Of a stretch of DNA of 64,000 bases, positions 17,549 to 26,662 are shown piece after piece (the stretch's first letter is position 1; the number at the start of each line of letters is the position of its first letter). Source of the DNA: Pedobacter ghigonis (GTDB taxonomy: Bacteria; Bacteroidota; Bacteroidia; Sphingobacteriales; Sphingobacteriaceae). The notes beneath the pieces were generated by a model that saw only the letters and a program-made list of their open reading frames with translations, was not told the origin of the DNA and did no database searches. The DNA lies in contig NZ_CAESCM010000019.1 of NCBI RefSeq assembly GCF_903166585.1, positions 39,613 through 103,612 on the forward strand, in the 5' to 3' direction. The position numbers and the translations under genes are program-made.

Positions 17549-17556
17549 CAAAGATA
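17549..17556 (-). promoter_or_regulatory. -7 element TATCTTTG of pdxJ, next to the ATG
   Basis: Exact TAnnTTTG on the minus strand, ending four bases before the pdxJ ATG. Transcription would begin at or beside the start codon, giving a leaderless or nearly leaderless mRNA. Confidence 0.45.
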
Positions 17557-17627
17557 GGGCTTTGCCTTTGTTAATCTTAAACCTTGAAAAAATTTGACTT
17601 TTTTTTGCTCATATTTGCTTCTCGTAA

Positions 17628-19268
17628 ATGAATATAAAGGATACAACATTATATAAGCTCCTGATTGCACTAATTGTACTGGTGAGCACTTTTGCCCTGT
17701 TCGGCGGTATAATGGAACCCGATTCAGCACTTTACGCTTCTATTGCCAAAAACATGGTACTTAGAAACGACTGGATTAACATTTATGTGCGTGGGTTAGA
17801 TTGGCTCGATAAACCGCATTTAACCTTCTGGCTGGCTGCAGCCTCATTTAAAATCTTTGGTATTAATGCCTTTGCCTATAAACTTCCATCTTTTCTGGCA
17901 GGCCTGCTGGGCGCATGGTATCTGTACAAACTGGCTAAAAGCATTTATAGCGAAAAAACCGGATTAATCAGTGCGCTGATTTTACTTAGTTCGCTACATA
18001 TACTCATTTCAACCTTCGATGTACGCGCCGAGGTTTACATCACCACCTTTACCCTGGCGGCCATTTATCACTACTATAAAGCGCATCAAAGTTCTTTCTG
18101 GCATATTGTGTTGGGCTCATTCTTCGCAGCCTGTGCCATTATGATTAAAGGCATATTTGTTTTGATTCCGGTTTTTGGCGGCTTTATTATTTATTGGCTC
18201 CTAACCAAACAGTTTAAACAACTACTAAAATTAAAATGGTGGCTGGCCATTGTACTGATTTTCATCTTTATTATTCCTGAGCTTTACACCCTATACGTTC
18301 AGTTTGATTTACATCCCGAGAAACTGGTGTTTGGAAAAACCGGTATATCGGGCTTAAAGTTTTTCTTTTGGGATAGTCAGTTCGGGCGCTTTTTTAACAA
18401 TGGCCCCATTAAAGGCAAAGGCGATATTTCTTTCTTTTTGCATACCACAATTTGGGCATTTCTACCCTGGTCGATATTATTCTACAGTGCCGTTGTTGGT
18501 CTGTTTAAAAAGAAAAATCGTAGCAACTTACCGGCAGAAAGTATCATGATCTGGACGAGTGCCGCAATCACTTTCCTGCTTTTCTCTTTATCGAAATTTC
18601 AGCTGCCACACTACATTTTAATTATTTTGCCACAATTTGCCATCATTACAGCTTTATACCTTCAAAAACTGGAAAGCAAAAGCTTGAAAGTTTTTTTTAC
18701 CATTCAAAATGTTTTGGCTGTGCTGATTACTTTAATCCTTAGCTTCGTGGCGGTTGCCTTTGGCTTTAAAAACAATTACCTGGCTATTGCCATCTTAGTC
18801 GTGCTACTTATTGCCTCGTTCATGGTATTTAAAGGGATTAAAACCGAAACCATTTTGGCCAGAAGTACCTTTATTTCAGCAAGCCTGATGTTGTTTCTTT
18901 CTATATTTTTCTATCCATCGGTGTTGAAATACGAGTCGGGCATGGAAGCCGGCAACTGGTTAAAAGAAAATCATCCGAAGGCGAAAGCCTCAGTTTTAAT
19001 GTACCCGGATGCTTATTCTTTTGATTTTTATGCACCAGGAGAACCGAAATACTTTTGGAACTACGAAGAGCTGGATAAATTTAGAGGCGATGAAAATCTG
19101 GTGATTTACGCTCCTGAATCGGAACTGCCTAAATTGAAAAAAGATTATGGCGCAACAGTACTAAAATCGTTCGAATACTATCACATTACCAAGCTTACTC
19201 CAAAATTTATCAATGCCAAAACGCGCCCTCAGTTATTAGAACATTTTTACCTGGTTAAATTGCATTAA
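17628..19268 (+). CDS. ArnT/PMT-like glycosyltransferase, GT39-type membrane protein
   Basis: 546 residues with about 11-12 membrane helices. The N-terminal part has the PMT_2 pattern: GGIMEPDSALYASIAKNMV and LDWLDKPHLTFWLAA, with the acidic pair in the first periplasmic loop that binds the polyprenyl-phosphate sugar donor. Such enzymes move a sugar from undecaprenyl phosphate to lipid A or another envelope acceptor. The gene for a GtrA-type protein begins one base after the stop, supporting a role in envelope glycosylation. Donor and acceptor are unknown. Confidence 0.88.
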   Translation: MNIKDTTLYKLLIALIVLVSTFALFGGIMEPDSALYASIAKNMVLRNDWINIYVRGLDWLDKPHLTFWLAAASFKIFGINAFAYKLPSFLAGLLGAWYLYKLAKSIYSEKTGLISALILLSSLHILISTFDVRAEVYITTFTLAAIYHYYKAHQSSFWHIVLGSFFAACAIMIKGIFVLIPVFGGFIIYWLLTKQFKQLLKLKWWLAIVLIFIFIIPELYTLYVQFDLHPEKLVFGKTGISGLKFFFWDSQFGRFFNNGPIKGKGDISFFLHTTIWAFLPWSILFYSAVVGLFKKKNRSNLPAESIMIWTSAAITFLLFSLSKFQLPHYILIILPQFAIITALYLQKLESKSLKVFFTIQNVLAVLITLILSFVAVAFGFKNNYLAIAILVVLLIASFMVFKGIKTETILARSTFISASLMLFLSIFFYPSVLKYESGMEAGNWLKENHPKAKASVLMYPDAYSFDFYAPGEPKYFWNYEELDKFRGDENLVIYAPESELPKLKKDYGATVLKSFEYYHITKLTPKFINAKTRPQLLEHFYLVKLH

Positions 19269-19269
19269 A

Positions 19270-19650
19270 ATGGATTTATTCTTCCGCATTATAAAATTTG
19301 GGTTAACCGGACTACTCGGAATGGCGATCGATTTCGGTGCTACATGGCTTTTCAAGGAAAAAATAAAGGTAAACAAGTACGTGGCTAACGCCATTGGTTT
19401 TACCCTGGCAGTAACCAATAACTACCTCATTAACCGCGTGTGGACATTCGAAAGCACCAATACCCACTGGGGAACCGAATTCAGTAAATTTTTAGTGGTG
19501 AGTTTAATTGGCTTAGGCCTCAATACCATTATCATTTATCTTTTCCACCAACGCAAAAACGGCACTAACTTTTATGTAGCCAAGTTTTTCGCCATTGTAA
19601 TTGTTTTTATATGGAATTTTCTGGCTAATATGCTGTTTACGTTTAGATAA
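19270..19650 (+). CDS. GtrA family membrane protein
   Basis: 126 residues with four membrane helices, the whole GtrA domain (FIKFGLTGLLGMAIDFGATW at the start, NAIGFTLAVTNNYLINRVWTF in the middle, FIWNFLANMLFTFR at the end). GtrA proteins are thought to flip polyprenyl-linked sugars across the inner membrane. ATG lies one base after the stop of the GT39-type gene, a tight pair that fits donor flipping plus sugar transfer. Confidence 0.92.
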   Translation: MDLFFRIIKFGLTGLLGMAIDFGATWLFKEKIKVNKYVANAIGFTLAVTNNYLINRVWTFESTNTHWGTEFSKFLVVSLIGLGLNTIIIYLFHQRKNGTNFYVAKFFAIVIVFIWNFLANMLFTFR

Positions 19651-19654
19651 CGTC

Positions 19655-19740
19655 TGAATATTTCACCATTAAGAGATTAAGGTCATTAAGAAAGTGTACA
19701 ACAGACCAAATTTCACTTAACTGTCTTAACTTCTTAATGA
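19655..19740. repeat. CATTAAGA / TCTTAATG intergenic repeat
   Basis: Contains CATTAAGAGATTAAGGTCATTAAGAAAG and later TGTCTTAACTTCTTAATGATAG, which pair imperfectly. Followed at 19771-19800 by GATCCTGAAACAAGTTCAGGATGATGAC, a small palindrome of the CGTCAT family. Confidence 0.45.
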
Positions 19741-19846
19741 TAGAATTAATAAAGCTTTTGATGTATTGAAGAGATCCTGAAACAAGTTCAGGATGATGAC
19801 CTGGTATGCAACCCGCACAGCCCAATGAACCAATGGCTAATGAACC

Positions 19847-19969
19847 TCAGGTTACATTTTTACCGATAAAGTAAAACACAACAAGCCAGATCAATCCTTT
19901 AATCAGAAAGAACAGGAAGCCAACCAGGCCTACCCTTTTGAACCATAATTTTACTTTTTCTTTGTTCAT
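19847..19969 (-). CDS. Small single-helix membrane protein, 40 residues
   Basis: ATG at 19967-19969, stop TGA at 19847-19849. The product begins with a basic stretch (MNKEKVKLWFKRVG) followed by one long hydrophobic helix (about 15-36) and ends IGKNVT. Start and composition look like a genuine short membrane protein, and a near-consensus -7 box (TATCTTTA) lies just upstream on the same strand. Function unknown; the sole support is the sequence itself, as the gap between two plus-strand genes is otherwise empty. Confidence 0.55.
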   Translation of the reverse strand: MNKEKVKLWFKRVGLVGFLFFLIKGLIWLVVFYFIGKNVT

Positions 19970-20109
19970 TACTGTTGTGGTAAAGATAACAGATTTGAGC
20001 TAAATTAGAAAGATTTTAAATAAGGTTTTAATGATTACAGCAAAAGCCCGTGTAGTTTTACATTCTAACGAAAATTGATTAGTTTCAAATCAGATTTAAC
20101 CTCGCCCTT

Positions 20110-20610
20110 ATGAAAAAAATTATCCTCTTCTTACTGGTATTAACTGCTGGTAAGCTCTTCGCCCACGAACAAAAATCAGTTAAACAGACGAAAATACTTT
20201 CCCAAATAGTTCTTACGCCTATTGATACGGCTAAGAAAATGGGCAGTCAGGATTGGAAAAAGGTAGAAAACGAGCTCAAAAAATCATTGCCCAAAAGCCT
20301 GGTTAAAACCATGATGAAACAGTTAAAATCGGCAGAAGCGATGAGCAAATCAGGCAATACAACCGATCAGCGTGGTATAGCCAACCTAATTGCCAAAGGT
20401 ATGGCCGATCATGCCGACGAACTGGATTACGAATTGGAAAAAAAGGAAATTATCGACGATTTTAAAAATGGCGATTACGACTCTGCTGCCGAAAAAAGAC
20501 AAGCCAGAAAAGAAATGAAAGCAGATTTAAAGGAGCTTAAAAAAGACTACAAAGAAAGTTTAAAAGAAAAAAAGAAAGAGAAAAAGATAGCTAATACCCA
20601 ATTTATTTAA
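20110..20610 (+). CDS. Hypothetical exported protein, charged helical C-terminus
   Basis: 166 residues with a signal peptide (about 1-18, ending KLFA). The mature part is strongly charged and helical; residues 115-160 are almost all Lys, Glu and Asp with heptad-like spacing (EKRQARKEMKADLKELKKDY...), suggesting a coiled coil or surface-binding helix. No family recognised. Its stop lies 14 bases before the ATG of the deacetylase-like gene, so the two probably form an operon. Confidence 0.7.
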   Translation: MKKIILFLLVLTAGKLFAHEQKSVKQTKILSQIVLTPIDTAKKMGSQDWKKVENELKKSLPKSLVKTMMKQLKSAEAMSKSGNTTDQRGIANLIAKGMADHADELDYELEKKEIIDDFKNGDYDSAAEKRQARKEMKADLKELKKDYKESLKEKKKEKKIANTQFI

Positions 20611-20623
20611 GCCTCTTTTAATC

Positions 20624-21592
20624 ATGCTAAAATTTAAAGCGCTTTTTCTATTCTTACTGTTGGGCACCTGTGTTTATGCCCAAAAATTTGAATCGGTAAG
20701 CAAGTACAAGGTAAATTATGCTTTGGCAAAAGGTGCAACCAACCAATGGCTTGCTACCAGGAGCTTCACTGCTGAAGGCTTAAAGTATCTGTTATTGGTT
20801 AATCCACAAACATTAGATACCAAGGTTGATTTAGCCATTAACTACACCACCAGCAGCCTGAAATGGCCAAATGTATTAGCTATTTTCAAAAATACAGCCT
20901 ATGTAAAAGCGTTAGAAGCCGCCGCCGCTAAAGATATCCAACTGCAAAATGCAGGTATCGACCATGCTTTCCCAAATGAGAAAGGTATTACTTTAACTAT
21001 CGACCTCTGTCCTTCGCACAAGGCCTTAGACCGCATTATTTTTCAGTCGGTTTTTGATGAATTTAAAAAAATTGAGCAACCCGCCCCGCTTGCCATTTCG
21101 GTTTCTGGAAAATGGATGTTAAAACATGAAGATGATTTAAACTGGCTAAAAAGCCTCGAAGCGCAAAAAGAGCTGAACATTACCTGGGTTAACCATTCTT
21201 ATAACCACGAGGTAAACAAATTGCCCCTCGCCGAAAATTTTTTGCTTGCCGCAGGAACAAACCTCGATGTAGAAGTTTTGGAAAACGAGAAACTGATGCT
21301 CAAAAACGGCTTAACGCCATCGGTATTTTTTCGTTTCCCGGGTTTGGTTTCAGATAAGACAATCGTTGATCAAATTGAAGCTTATGGTTTAATACCCATT
21401 GGAAGTGATGCCTGGTTAGCCAAAGGGCAGCAAGCCAATGCCGGAAGTATTGTATTGATCCACGGCAACGGAAACGAAGAAATCGGCGTGAAAGATTTTA
21501 TAGAACTGCTTAAAAACAGACAGGCCGATGTAAACCGCAAGCAATGGCTGCTATTTGATTTAAGACAGGGATTGGAAAAGGAGTTTGAATAA
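20624..21592 (+). CDS. Polysaccharide deacetylase (NodB-like) family protein, exported
   Basis: 322 residues with a signal peptide (about 1-19, ending CVYAQ). The NodB-type motifs are present in order: LTIDLC (about 122-127) with the catalytic Asp, NHSYNHE (about 190-196) with the HxxxH metal pair, FFRFPG (about 236-241) and LIHGNG (about 284-289). The first motif reads ID rather than the usual DD, so the second Asp is replaced. The N-terminal 110 residues are a separate, unrecognised region. Probably acts on peptidoglycan or another glycan in the periplasm. Confidence 0.78.
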   Translation: MLKFKALFLFLLLGTCVYAQKFESVSKYKVNYALAKGATNQWLATRSFTAEGLKYLLLVNPQTLDTKVDLAINYTTSSLKWPNVLAIFKNTAYVKALEAAAAKDIQLQNAGIDHAFPNEKGITLTIDLCPSHKALDRIIFQSVFDEFKKIEQPAPLAISVSGKWMLKHEDDLNWLKSLEAQKELNITWVNHSYNHEVNKLPLAENFLLAAGTNLDVEVLENEKLMLKNGLTPSVFFRFPGLVSDKTIVDQIEAYGLIPIGSDAWLAKGQQANAGSIVLIHGNGNEEIGVKDFIELLKNRQADVNRKQWLLFDLRQGLEKEFE

Positions 21593-21599
21593 TCGTATT

Positions 21600-21723
21600 C
21601 TAACCGCAGAGAACGCTAAGAAATACGCAAAGCTCACAGAGACTGAAACATAAAGCGTACAGATTATTTGTAAACCATACTTCGCGCCACTTTGCGAAAA
21701 ACTTTGCGTGCTTTGCGGTAAAA
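21600..21723. repeat. CTAACCGCAGAG...CTTTGCGGTA repeat
   Basis: Fills the gap between the convergent deacetylase-like and DUF6370 genes. Contains several GCAAAG / CTTTGC inverted words. Same family as 15649-15837 and 16745-16827. Confidence 0.55.
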
Positions 21724-21724
21724 G

Positions 21725-22066
21725 CTACTTCTTAACCGGCAATAACTTTATTTCTTTTGCCTTAAAGCGGTTATTCACAATTTCGCCGGTTACTTCTGCT
21801 TTGCTTACCGCATTGCAAAAACCATGTTCGCCGTGCGCATCACCAAAATCGTCGATGTTTTTACCATCTACAAAATAGGGCTTGCCATCTATTTTCACGG
21901 CGAGCTCGCAATCCTTACCTTTCATTTTGAACTGGCATTCGCCACAGGCAATATCTACAGTTTGTTTGGTGATAACTTTTGCAGCATCTGCTTTTTGGGG
22001 AGTGGTTTGGGCATTTACTGAAATAGCAAATACACTTAAACACAAGGCTATGATTAAATTTTTCAT
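21725..22066 (-). CDS. DUF6370-like exported protein
   Basis: 113 residues with a signal peptide (about 1-19, ending SVNAQ). The mature part has paired cysteines in VDIACGECQFKMKGKDCELAV and a later HGFCNAV, spacing that could bind a metal. It resembles the small Bacteroidota proteins grouped as DUF6370. The last strand (KEIKLLPVKK) is typical of a small beta-barrel. Function unknown; the family name is from memory and moderately sure. Confidence 0.65.
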   Translation of the reverse strand: MKNLIIALCLSVFAISVNAQTTPQKADAAKVITKQTVDIACGECQFKMKGKDCELAVKIDGKPYFVDGKNIDDFGDAHGEHGFCNAVSKAEVTGEIVNNRFKAKEIKLLPVKK

Positions 22067-22159
22067 GACTTATTTTTTATCAAATGTAGGATTTTAACAG
22101 GCAAAGAAATGCTGTTTGGTGTAATAAAACTGCCGAGCAAGAAGATTCCCTGAAGAGAA

Positions 22160-22222
22160 TGAAAATACCTAAAACAAGTAAACACACCCCGTCCTTCGGA
22201 CACCCCTCTAAGTAGAGGGGAA
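22160..22222. repeat. CCCCTCTA-AG-TAGAGGGG hairpin repeat
   Basis: Arms at 22203-22210 and 22213-22220, preceded by CACCCCGTCCTTCGGACA. A typical dispersed palindrome of this group, placed between the ahcY terminator and the DUF6370-like gene. Confidence 0.6.
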
Positions 22223-22256
22223 CAAAAAAAGGGATATGCAATGTGCACATCCCTTA
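22223..22256 (-). terminator. Terminator after ahcY
   Basis: On the minus strand AAGGGATGTGCA pairs with TGCATATCCCTT around a short loop and is followed by a run of T. It begins about 48 bases after the ahcY stop. Confidence 0.8.
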
Positions 22257-22303
22257 AGTATGATTAGTTTCAAGTTAACTGATAACTCAAAACTGTAAAC
22301 TGA

Positions 22304-23620
22304 TTAGTAACGATATTCGTCTGATTTAAACGGACCTTCAACAGGCACACCGATATAATCAGCCTGGTGTTGATCTAATACATCTAACTCTACACCAATT
22401 TTTTCTAAGTGTAAACGGGCAACTTTCTCATCTAAATACTTAGGCAAAACATACACTTTGTTTTCGTATTTATCTGTGTTAGTCCAAAGCTCTAACTGTG
22501 CTAAAGTTTGGTTGGTAAACGAGTTACTCATTACAAAACTTGGGTGACCAGTTGCACAACCTAAGTTAACTAAACGGCCTTCAGCCAATAGAATGATATC
22601 TTTACCTTCGATAGTATATTTATCTACCTGAGGTTTAATTTCTACTTTAGTTGAACCATAGTTGCTGTTTAACCAGGCAACATCGATTTCGTTATCGAAG
22701 TGACCGATGTTACAAACAATAGCTTTATCTTTCATGGTTAAGAAATGCTCGCCACGAACGATATCACGGTTACCTGTAGTAGTTACAATAATATCTGCTT
22801 CTTTAACAGCTGTAGCGAATTTTTTAACTTCGTAACCTTCCATTGCAGCTTGTAAAGCACAAATTGGATCGATTTCCGTAACGATTACACGTACACCTTG
22901 TGAGCTTAATGATTCTGCTGAACCTTTACCCACATCGCCATAACCGCAAACTACAGCTACTTTACCAGCCATCATTACATCAGTTGCGCGACGGATTGCA
23001 TCAACCAATGATTCGCGGCAACCGTATTTGTTATCGAACTTAGATTTAGTTACAGAATCGTTAACGTTAATTGCAGGTAAATGCAAAGTTCCGTTTTTCA
23101 TTCTTTCGTACAAGCGGTGAACACCGGTAGTGGTTTCTTCCGATAAACCTTTGATCGCTGCAATCAGCTCAGGATATTTATCAAAAACCATGTTGGTTAA
23201 ATCGCCACCATCATCCAAAATCATGTTTAATGGTTGTTGCTCCGGACCGAAGTGTAAAGTTTGTTCAATACACCAGTCAAATTCCTGCTCGTTTAAACCT
23301 TTCCACGCATAAACCTGGATACCAGCAGCAGCGATTGCCGCAGCAGCATGATCTTGTGTAGAAAAAATATTGCATGATGACCAGGTAACTTCAGCACCTA
23401 AAGCCACTAATGTTTCGATTAATACAGCCGTTTGGATGGTCATGTGCAGACAACCTGCAATACGCGCACCTTTTAACGGTTGTGTTGGACCGAATTCTTT
23501 ACGTAAACTCATTAAACCTGGCATTTCTGCTTCGGCTAATTCGATTTCTTTACGGCCCCATTCTGCCAGTGAAATGTCCTTAACTTTGTAAGGGATGTAA
23601 GTTGTCTCTACTGATGACAT
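22304..23620 (-). CDS. ahcY: Adenosylhomocysteinase
   Basis: 438 residues, full length. Splits S-adenosylhomocysteine to adenosine and homocysteine with bound NAD, keeping methylation going. The NAD-binding GYGDVGKGSAESL, the conserved DDGGDLT and the C-terminal FKSDEYRY (with the Lys and Tyr that reach into the neighbouring subunit) are all present. Own promoter box about 100 bases upstream and own terminator, so a single-gene unit. I saw no convincing SAH or SAM riboswitch in the leader. Confidence 0.97.
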   Translation of the reverse strand: MSSVETTYIPYKVKDISLAEWGRKEIELAEAEMPGLMSLRKEFGPTQPLKGARIAGCLHMTIQTAVLIETLVALGAEVTWSSCNIFSTQDHAAAAIAAAGIQVYAWKGLNEQEFDWCIEQTLHFGPEQQPLNMILDDGGDLTNMVFDKYPELIAAIKGLSEETTTGVHRLYERMKNGTLHLPAINVNDSVTKSKFDNKYGCRESLVDAIRRATDVMMAGKVAVVCGYGDVGKGSAESLSSQGVRVIVTEIDPICALQAAMEGYEVKKFATAVKEADIIVTTTGNRDIVRGEHFLTMKDKAIVCNIGHFDNEIDVAWLNSNYGSTKVEIKPQVDKYTIEGKDIILLAEGRLVNLGCATGHPSFVMSNSFTNQTLAQLELWTNTDKYENKVYVLPKYLDEKVARLHLEKIGVELDVLDQHQADYIGVPVEGPFKSDEYRY

Positions 23621-23713
23621 AATTTTCTTTTTAATTAATTGATAATCAATTTTTTAACCGGAAATCAAAATATAAAGCAAACCATTGGCAAACCTATTCT
23701 GATTAACAGCGTA

Positions 23714-23721
23714 CAAAAGTA
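23714..23721 (-). promoter_or_regulatory. -7 element TACTTTTG of ahcY
   Basis: Exact TAnnTTTG on the minus strand, 93 bases before the ATG, implying a leader of about 85-90 bases. TTTAG lies at about the -33 distance. Confidence 0.45.
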
Positions 23722-23877
23722 CGTAATTTTGATGTGAATACTAAACCCTTATCACTTTACAACTTGTAGTTAACCTAATTATACAGAACGATTACTTTTC
23801 TTCAAATAAATCCGATGCTGGTTTTAAAAATCGCCACCTATTGCTAACTTACCAGCCAAAACAATTTGCTTTGCTTT

Positions 23878-24855
23878 ATGAATGAAATTAAATGGGGGAT
23901 TATTGGCTGTGGTGATGTAACCGAGGTTAAAAGTGGACCGGCGTTTAACAAAGTGCCCAACTCATCATTAGTGGCCGTAATGCGTAGGGATGCAGTTAAA
24001 GCTGCAGATTATGCCCGGCGCCATGATGTACCGAAATGGTATAGCGATGCTACTGAGCTGATTAACGACCCTGAAGTAAATGCCATTTATATTGCTACCC
24101 CGCCCCTGCAGCACGAGGCTTACACCATCGAAGCACTTGCCGCGGGCAAACCGGTATATGTAGAAAAACCCATGGCCTTAAATGCTGCCGCTGCGCAACG
24201 CATGGTAAATGCAGCAAATAATTATGGTGTGAAACTCAGTGTAGCGCATTACCGTCGCGAGCAGCCCTTGTTTTTGAAAGTAAAATCATTGATCGATAAA
24301 CAAGTAATCGGCGATATCCGCTTTGTTGATTTGCGCATGCTGCAGCCGCAAAAAAGCCAAGTAATTGCCAAAACAGCTTACAACTGGCGCATGGATCCGA
24401 ATATTGGTGGCGGTGGTCTTTTTCACGACCTCGCACCACATCAGCTCGATTTGATGCTCTACTTTTTTGGAGAAATTAATACTTCTAGCGGAATTGCGCT
24501 TAACCAATCGAAACAACAACCTGTTGATGATTTGGTAACCGGACGCATTTTATTCGAAAATGGTGTGGTATTTAACGGTACCTGGTGTTTTACCGTTGCC
24601 GAAGGCCAGCAAATGGATATTTGCGATATTTATGGCTCGAAAGGAAAAATCAGCTTCCCGATGTTTGGCCACCAGGTTAAACTTACCCGTAATGGTGTAG
24701 AAGAACAGTTTGATTTTTTACCACTTGCCCATGTAGAGCAACCGATGATAGAAAAGGTTGTGGCTTATTTCCTGGATAAAAGCAAAAATCCCTGCAGTGG
24801 AGAAGAGGCACTAAAAACGATGGAATTATTGGATGGCTTCACCGCAAATTTTTAA
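23878..24855 (+). CDS. Gfo/Idh/MocA family oxidoreductase
   Basis: 325 residues. The N-terminal Rossmann domain has WGIIGCGDVTEVKSGPAF (6-22) for NAD(P) and the family EKP motif in PVYVEKPMALN (about 92-102); the C-terminal alpha/beta domain contains WRMDPNIGGGGLFHDLAPHQLDLM with the likely catalytic His. These enzymes oxidise or reduce sugars and inositols. I chose the ATG at 23878; the frame extends four codons further. Convergent with a fucosidase, which may hint at sugar metabolism, but the substrate is unknown. Confidence 0.9.
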   Translation: MNEIKWGIIGCGDVTEVKSGPAFNKVPNSSLVAVMRRDAVKAADYARRHDVPKWYSDATELINDPEVNAIYIATPPLQHEAYTIEALAAGKPVYVEKPMALNAAAAQRMVNAANNYGVKLSVAHYRREQPLFLKVKSLIDKQVIGDIRFVDLRMLQPQKSQVIAKTAYNWRMDPNIGGGGLFHDLAPHQLDLMLYFFGEINTSSGIALNQSKQQPVDDLVTGRILFENGVVFNGTWCFTVAEGQQMDICDIYGSKGKISFPMFGHQVKLTRNGVEEQFDFLPLAHVEQPMIEKVVAYFLDKSKNPCSGEEALKTMELLDGFTANF

Positions 24856-25070
24856 AAATAAAAGACTAGTAACCAATATATTAAATAAAAAACAAACCGT
24901 TTTATAAAATAATTTAAAAAAATTAAAACAAAATTTTAGCCCGTTTGTCTATTATTTAGTTTGTTTGGTTTAAGCTTTATACGATGGATGTTGTATACTG
25001 CAAAATAATTTCAGCCTCATAGTAATATGGGGCTTTCTCATTTTAAAAGGGCTGCACAAATCGGCAACAA

Positions 25071-25113
25071 AAATTTCTTTGGACCGATATAAATACCAGT
25101 CGCAAAGAAATTT
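25071..25113. terminator. Hairpin between convergent oxidoreductase and fucosidase genes
   Basis: AAATTTCTTTG (25071-25081) pairs perfectly with CAAAGAAATTT (25103-25113); GAC and GTC extend the stem inward. A/T-rich flanks give weak T tracts in both directions, fitting a shared terminator 12 bases beyond the fucosidase stop. Confidence 0.55.
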
Positions 25114-25125
25114 ATTTAAATGTAT

Positions 25126-26538
25126 TTATCTTCTTTCGTTAAAGACCTGAAATTCGGCAATTGATGCAGTTTCTTTTGAGTGTTCGATACGGATGCGCAC
25201 CTTACTGGTCCAAACACGGTCGAAACGATGGATTTTGATCCGGTCAGCATTTTTGCCATCTGTAATTTTTTTCCACTCCACACCATTCCAATATTCGAGC
25301 ACATACTCATCAATGTTGGCTTTTTGTTCGGCAATAACAATCATATTTACAGCCTGCTCATTTTTAAGGTCGATTTCGAACCAGGGTTTGGCAACCGAGC
25401 TGTTCGAGGTCCACGAAGAACGATAACTGTCATCATTGGCAAAATCCATAATATTCATATCATCGCTCCAGGTCGCGTTTGCCGCCTGGTTGATGGCGAT
25501 ATTGCTCGAAATAATGGGTAAATCGAGTGGTGGCAATGTAGCAGTGGCACCTTCATTCTTCCACAATTTACCTACTTCTTTCAGCGATTCAATTGCATTA
25601 TTATCAATTAATCCATCGCGGTTTGGCGCAACATTGAGAATAAAGTTACAGCTGGCTTCGTTTAAAGGTTTAATCAGCCTTTCTACAATTTCGTTAGGCT
25701 TACGTACCGGTACTGTAGGAAAGTCGGTTTTCCAAAACCACGAGGTATTAATTGGCAAACAAGCCAAAGCAGGCATTACTTTGTTTTCTTTATGCATGCG
25801 CTGGCCGGCACCCATTTCGTAAGTTTTAATATCAGTGTAGTACAAACCTTCTGCAGGGTATTTGGCACCATTCAAATCCATCACCAGACAATCGGGCTGC
25901 AAGGTTTTAATCAAGGTATAAATATCTTCAAAAGGGACATCATCATAAGAAATCCGCGACCAGGGCGCATCCCAACCGTCGATAATTAAAGCCTCAATTT
26001 TACCATATTTGGTCAACAATTCGGTAATCTGCTGCTTAATCATGTCGATATGCTTTGGTGTAATCTGATTTGGTCTCAACTTATGGTGCGTATCAAGAAT
26101 AGAGTAATATAGCATTACTTTCAGGCCATTGGCACGAAAAGCATCGGCAAACTGCTTTACTACATCTTTGCCATAAGGACTATTCATTACATTGTAATCG
26201 GTGCTTTTGGTATCCCAGATACAGAAACCGCTGTGGTGCTTGGTCGTTAAACAACCATAGCTCATATTGGCCGATTTAGCTGCTTTAGCCCATTGGTTGG
26301 CATCGAGTTTTTTAGGATTAAATAATTTTGGTGAGGCATCAGGATCGGGCCAGTCGGCATTGGCATAAGTGGGAATGTTATAGTGGATAAACATACCAAA
26401 ACGCAGATCGACAAATTTCTGCTGAAGCTGGTTAAGCTGTTTTGCGGCTTCAGCATTTTTAAATTGTGCTTTCACCAGCGGCGAAATCAAGATTAATAAG
26501 GCAACTAAAACGTTTTTCTGAATGGATACAAGTTTCAT
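25126..26538 (-). CDS. Alpha-L-fucosidase, GH29, with C-terminal discoidin domain
   Basis: 470 residues with a signal peptide (about 1-25). The GH29 barrel is shown by RFGMFIHYNIPTY (46-58), LTTKHHSGFCIWDT (97-110) and the likely nucleophile region ALIIDGWD (183-190). Residues from about 345 on form a discoidin (F5/8 type C, CBM32-like) sugar-binding domain ending in the conserved RIRIEHSKETASIAEFQVF. It should release fucose from glycans in the periplasm. No SusC/SusD genes accompany it. Confidence 0.9.
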   Translation of the reverse strand: MKLVSIQKNVLVALLILISPLVKAQFKNAEAAKQLNQLQQKFVDLRFGMFIHYNIPTYANADWPDPDASPKLFNPKKLDANQWAKAAKSANMSYGCLTTKHHSGFCIWDTKSTDYNVMNSPYGKDVVKQFADAFRANGLKVMLYYSILDTHHKLRPNQITPKHIDMIKQQITELLTKYGKIEALIIDGWDAPWSRISYDDVPFEDIYTLIKTLQPDCLVMDLNGAKYPAEGLYYTDIKTYEMGAGQRMHKENKVMPALACLPINTSWFWKTDFPTVPVRKPNEIVERLIKPLNEASCNFILNVAPNRDGLIDNNAIESLKEVGKLWKNEGATATLPPLDLPIISSNIAINQAANATWSDDMNIMDFANDDSYRSSWTSNSSVAKPWFEIDLKNEQAVNMIVIAEQKANIDEYVLEYWNGVEWKKITDGKNADRIKIHRFDRVWTSKVRIRIEHSKETASIAEFQVFNERR

Positions 26539-26662
26539 TTTCGGATAAGGTAATTTATAAATAGTTAAGTTGTAAGTTTTGGTTTTAAAGGTATTGGATA
26601 GATTTAGTCAAAAACATCCAGGGCGAATTTCAACCGGCAGGTTGATTTAAACTTTTGAGGAA

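Noticed and set aside
17545..17730. N-terminal extension of PdxJ by 62 residues
   Set aside because: The extension has no likeness to the family, overlaps the divergent glycosyltransferase gene and contains the -7 box.
23621..23713. SAM or SAH riboswitch in the ahcY leader
   Set aside because: The leader of about 90 bases is AT-rich with no conserved junction or pseudoknot sequence that I can recognise.
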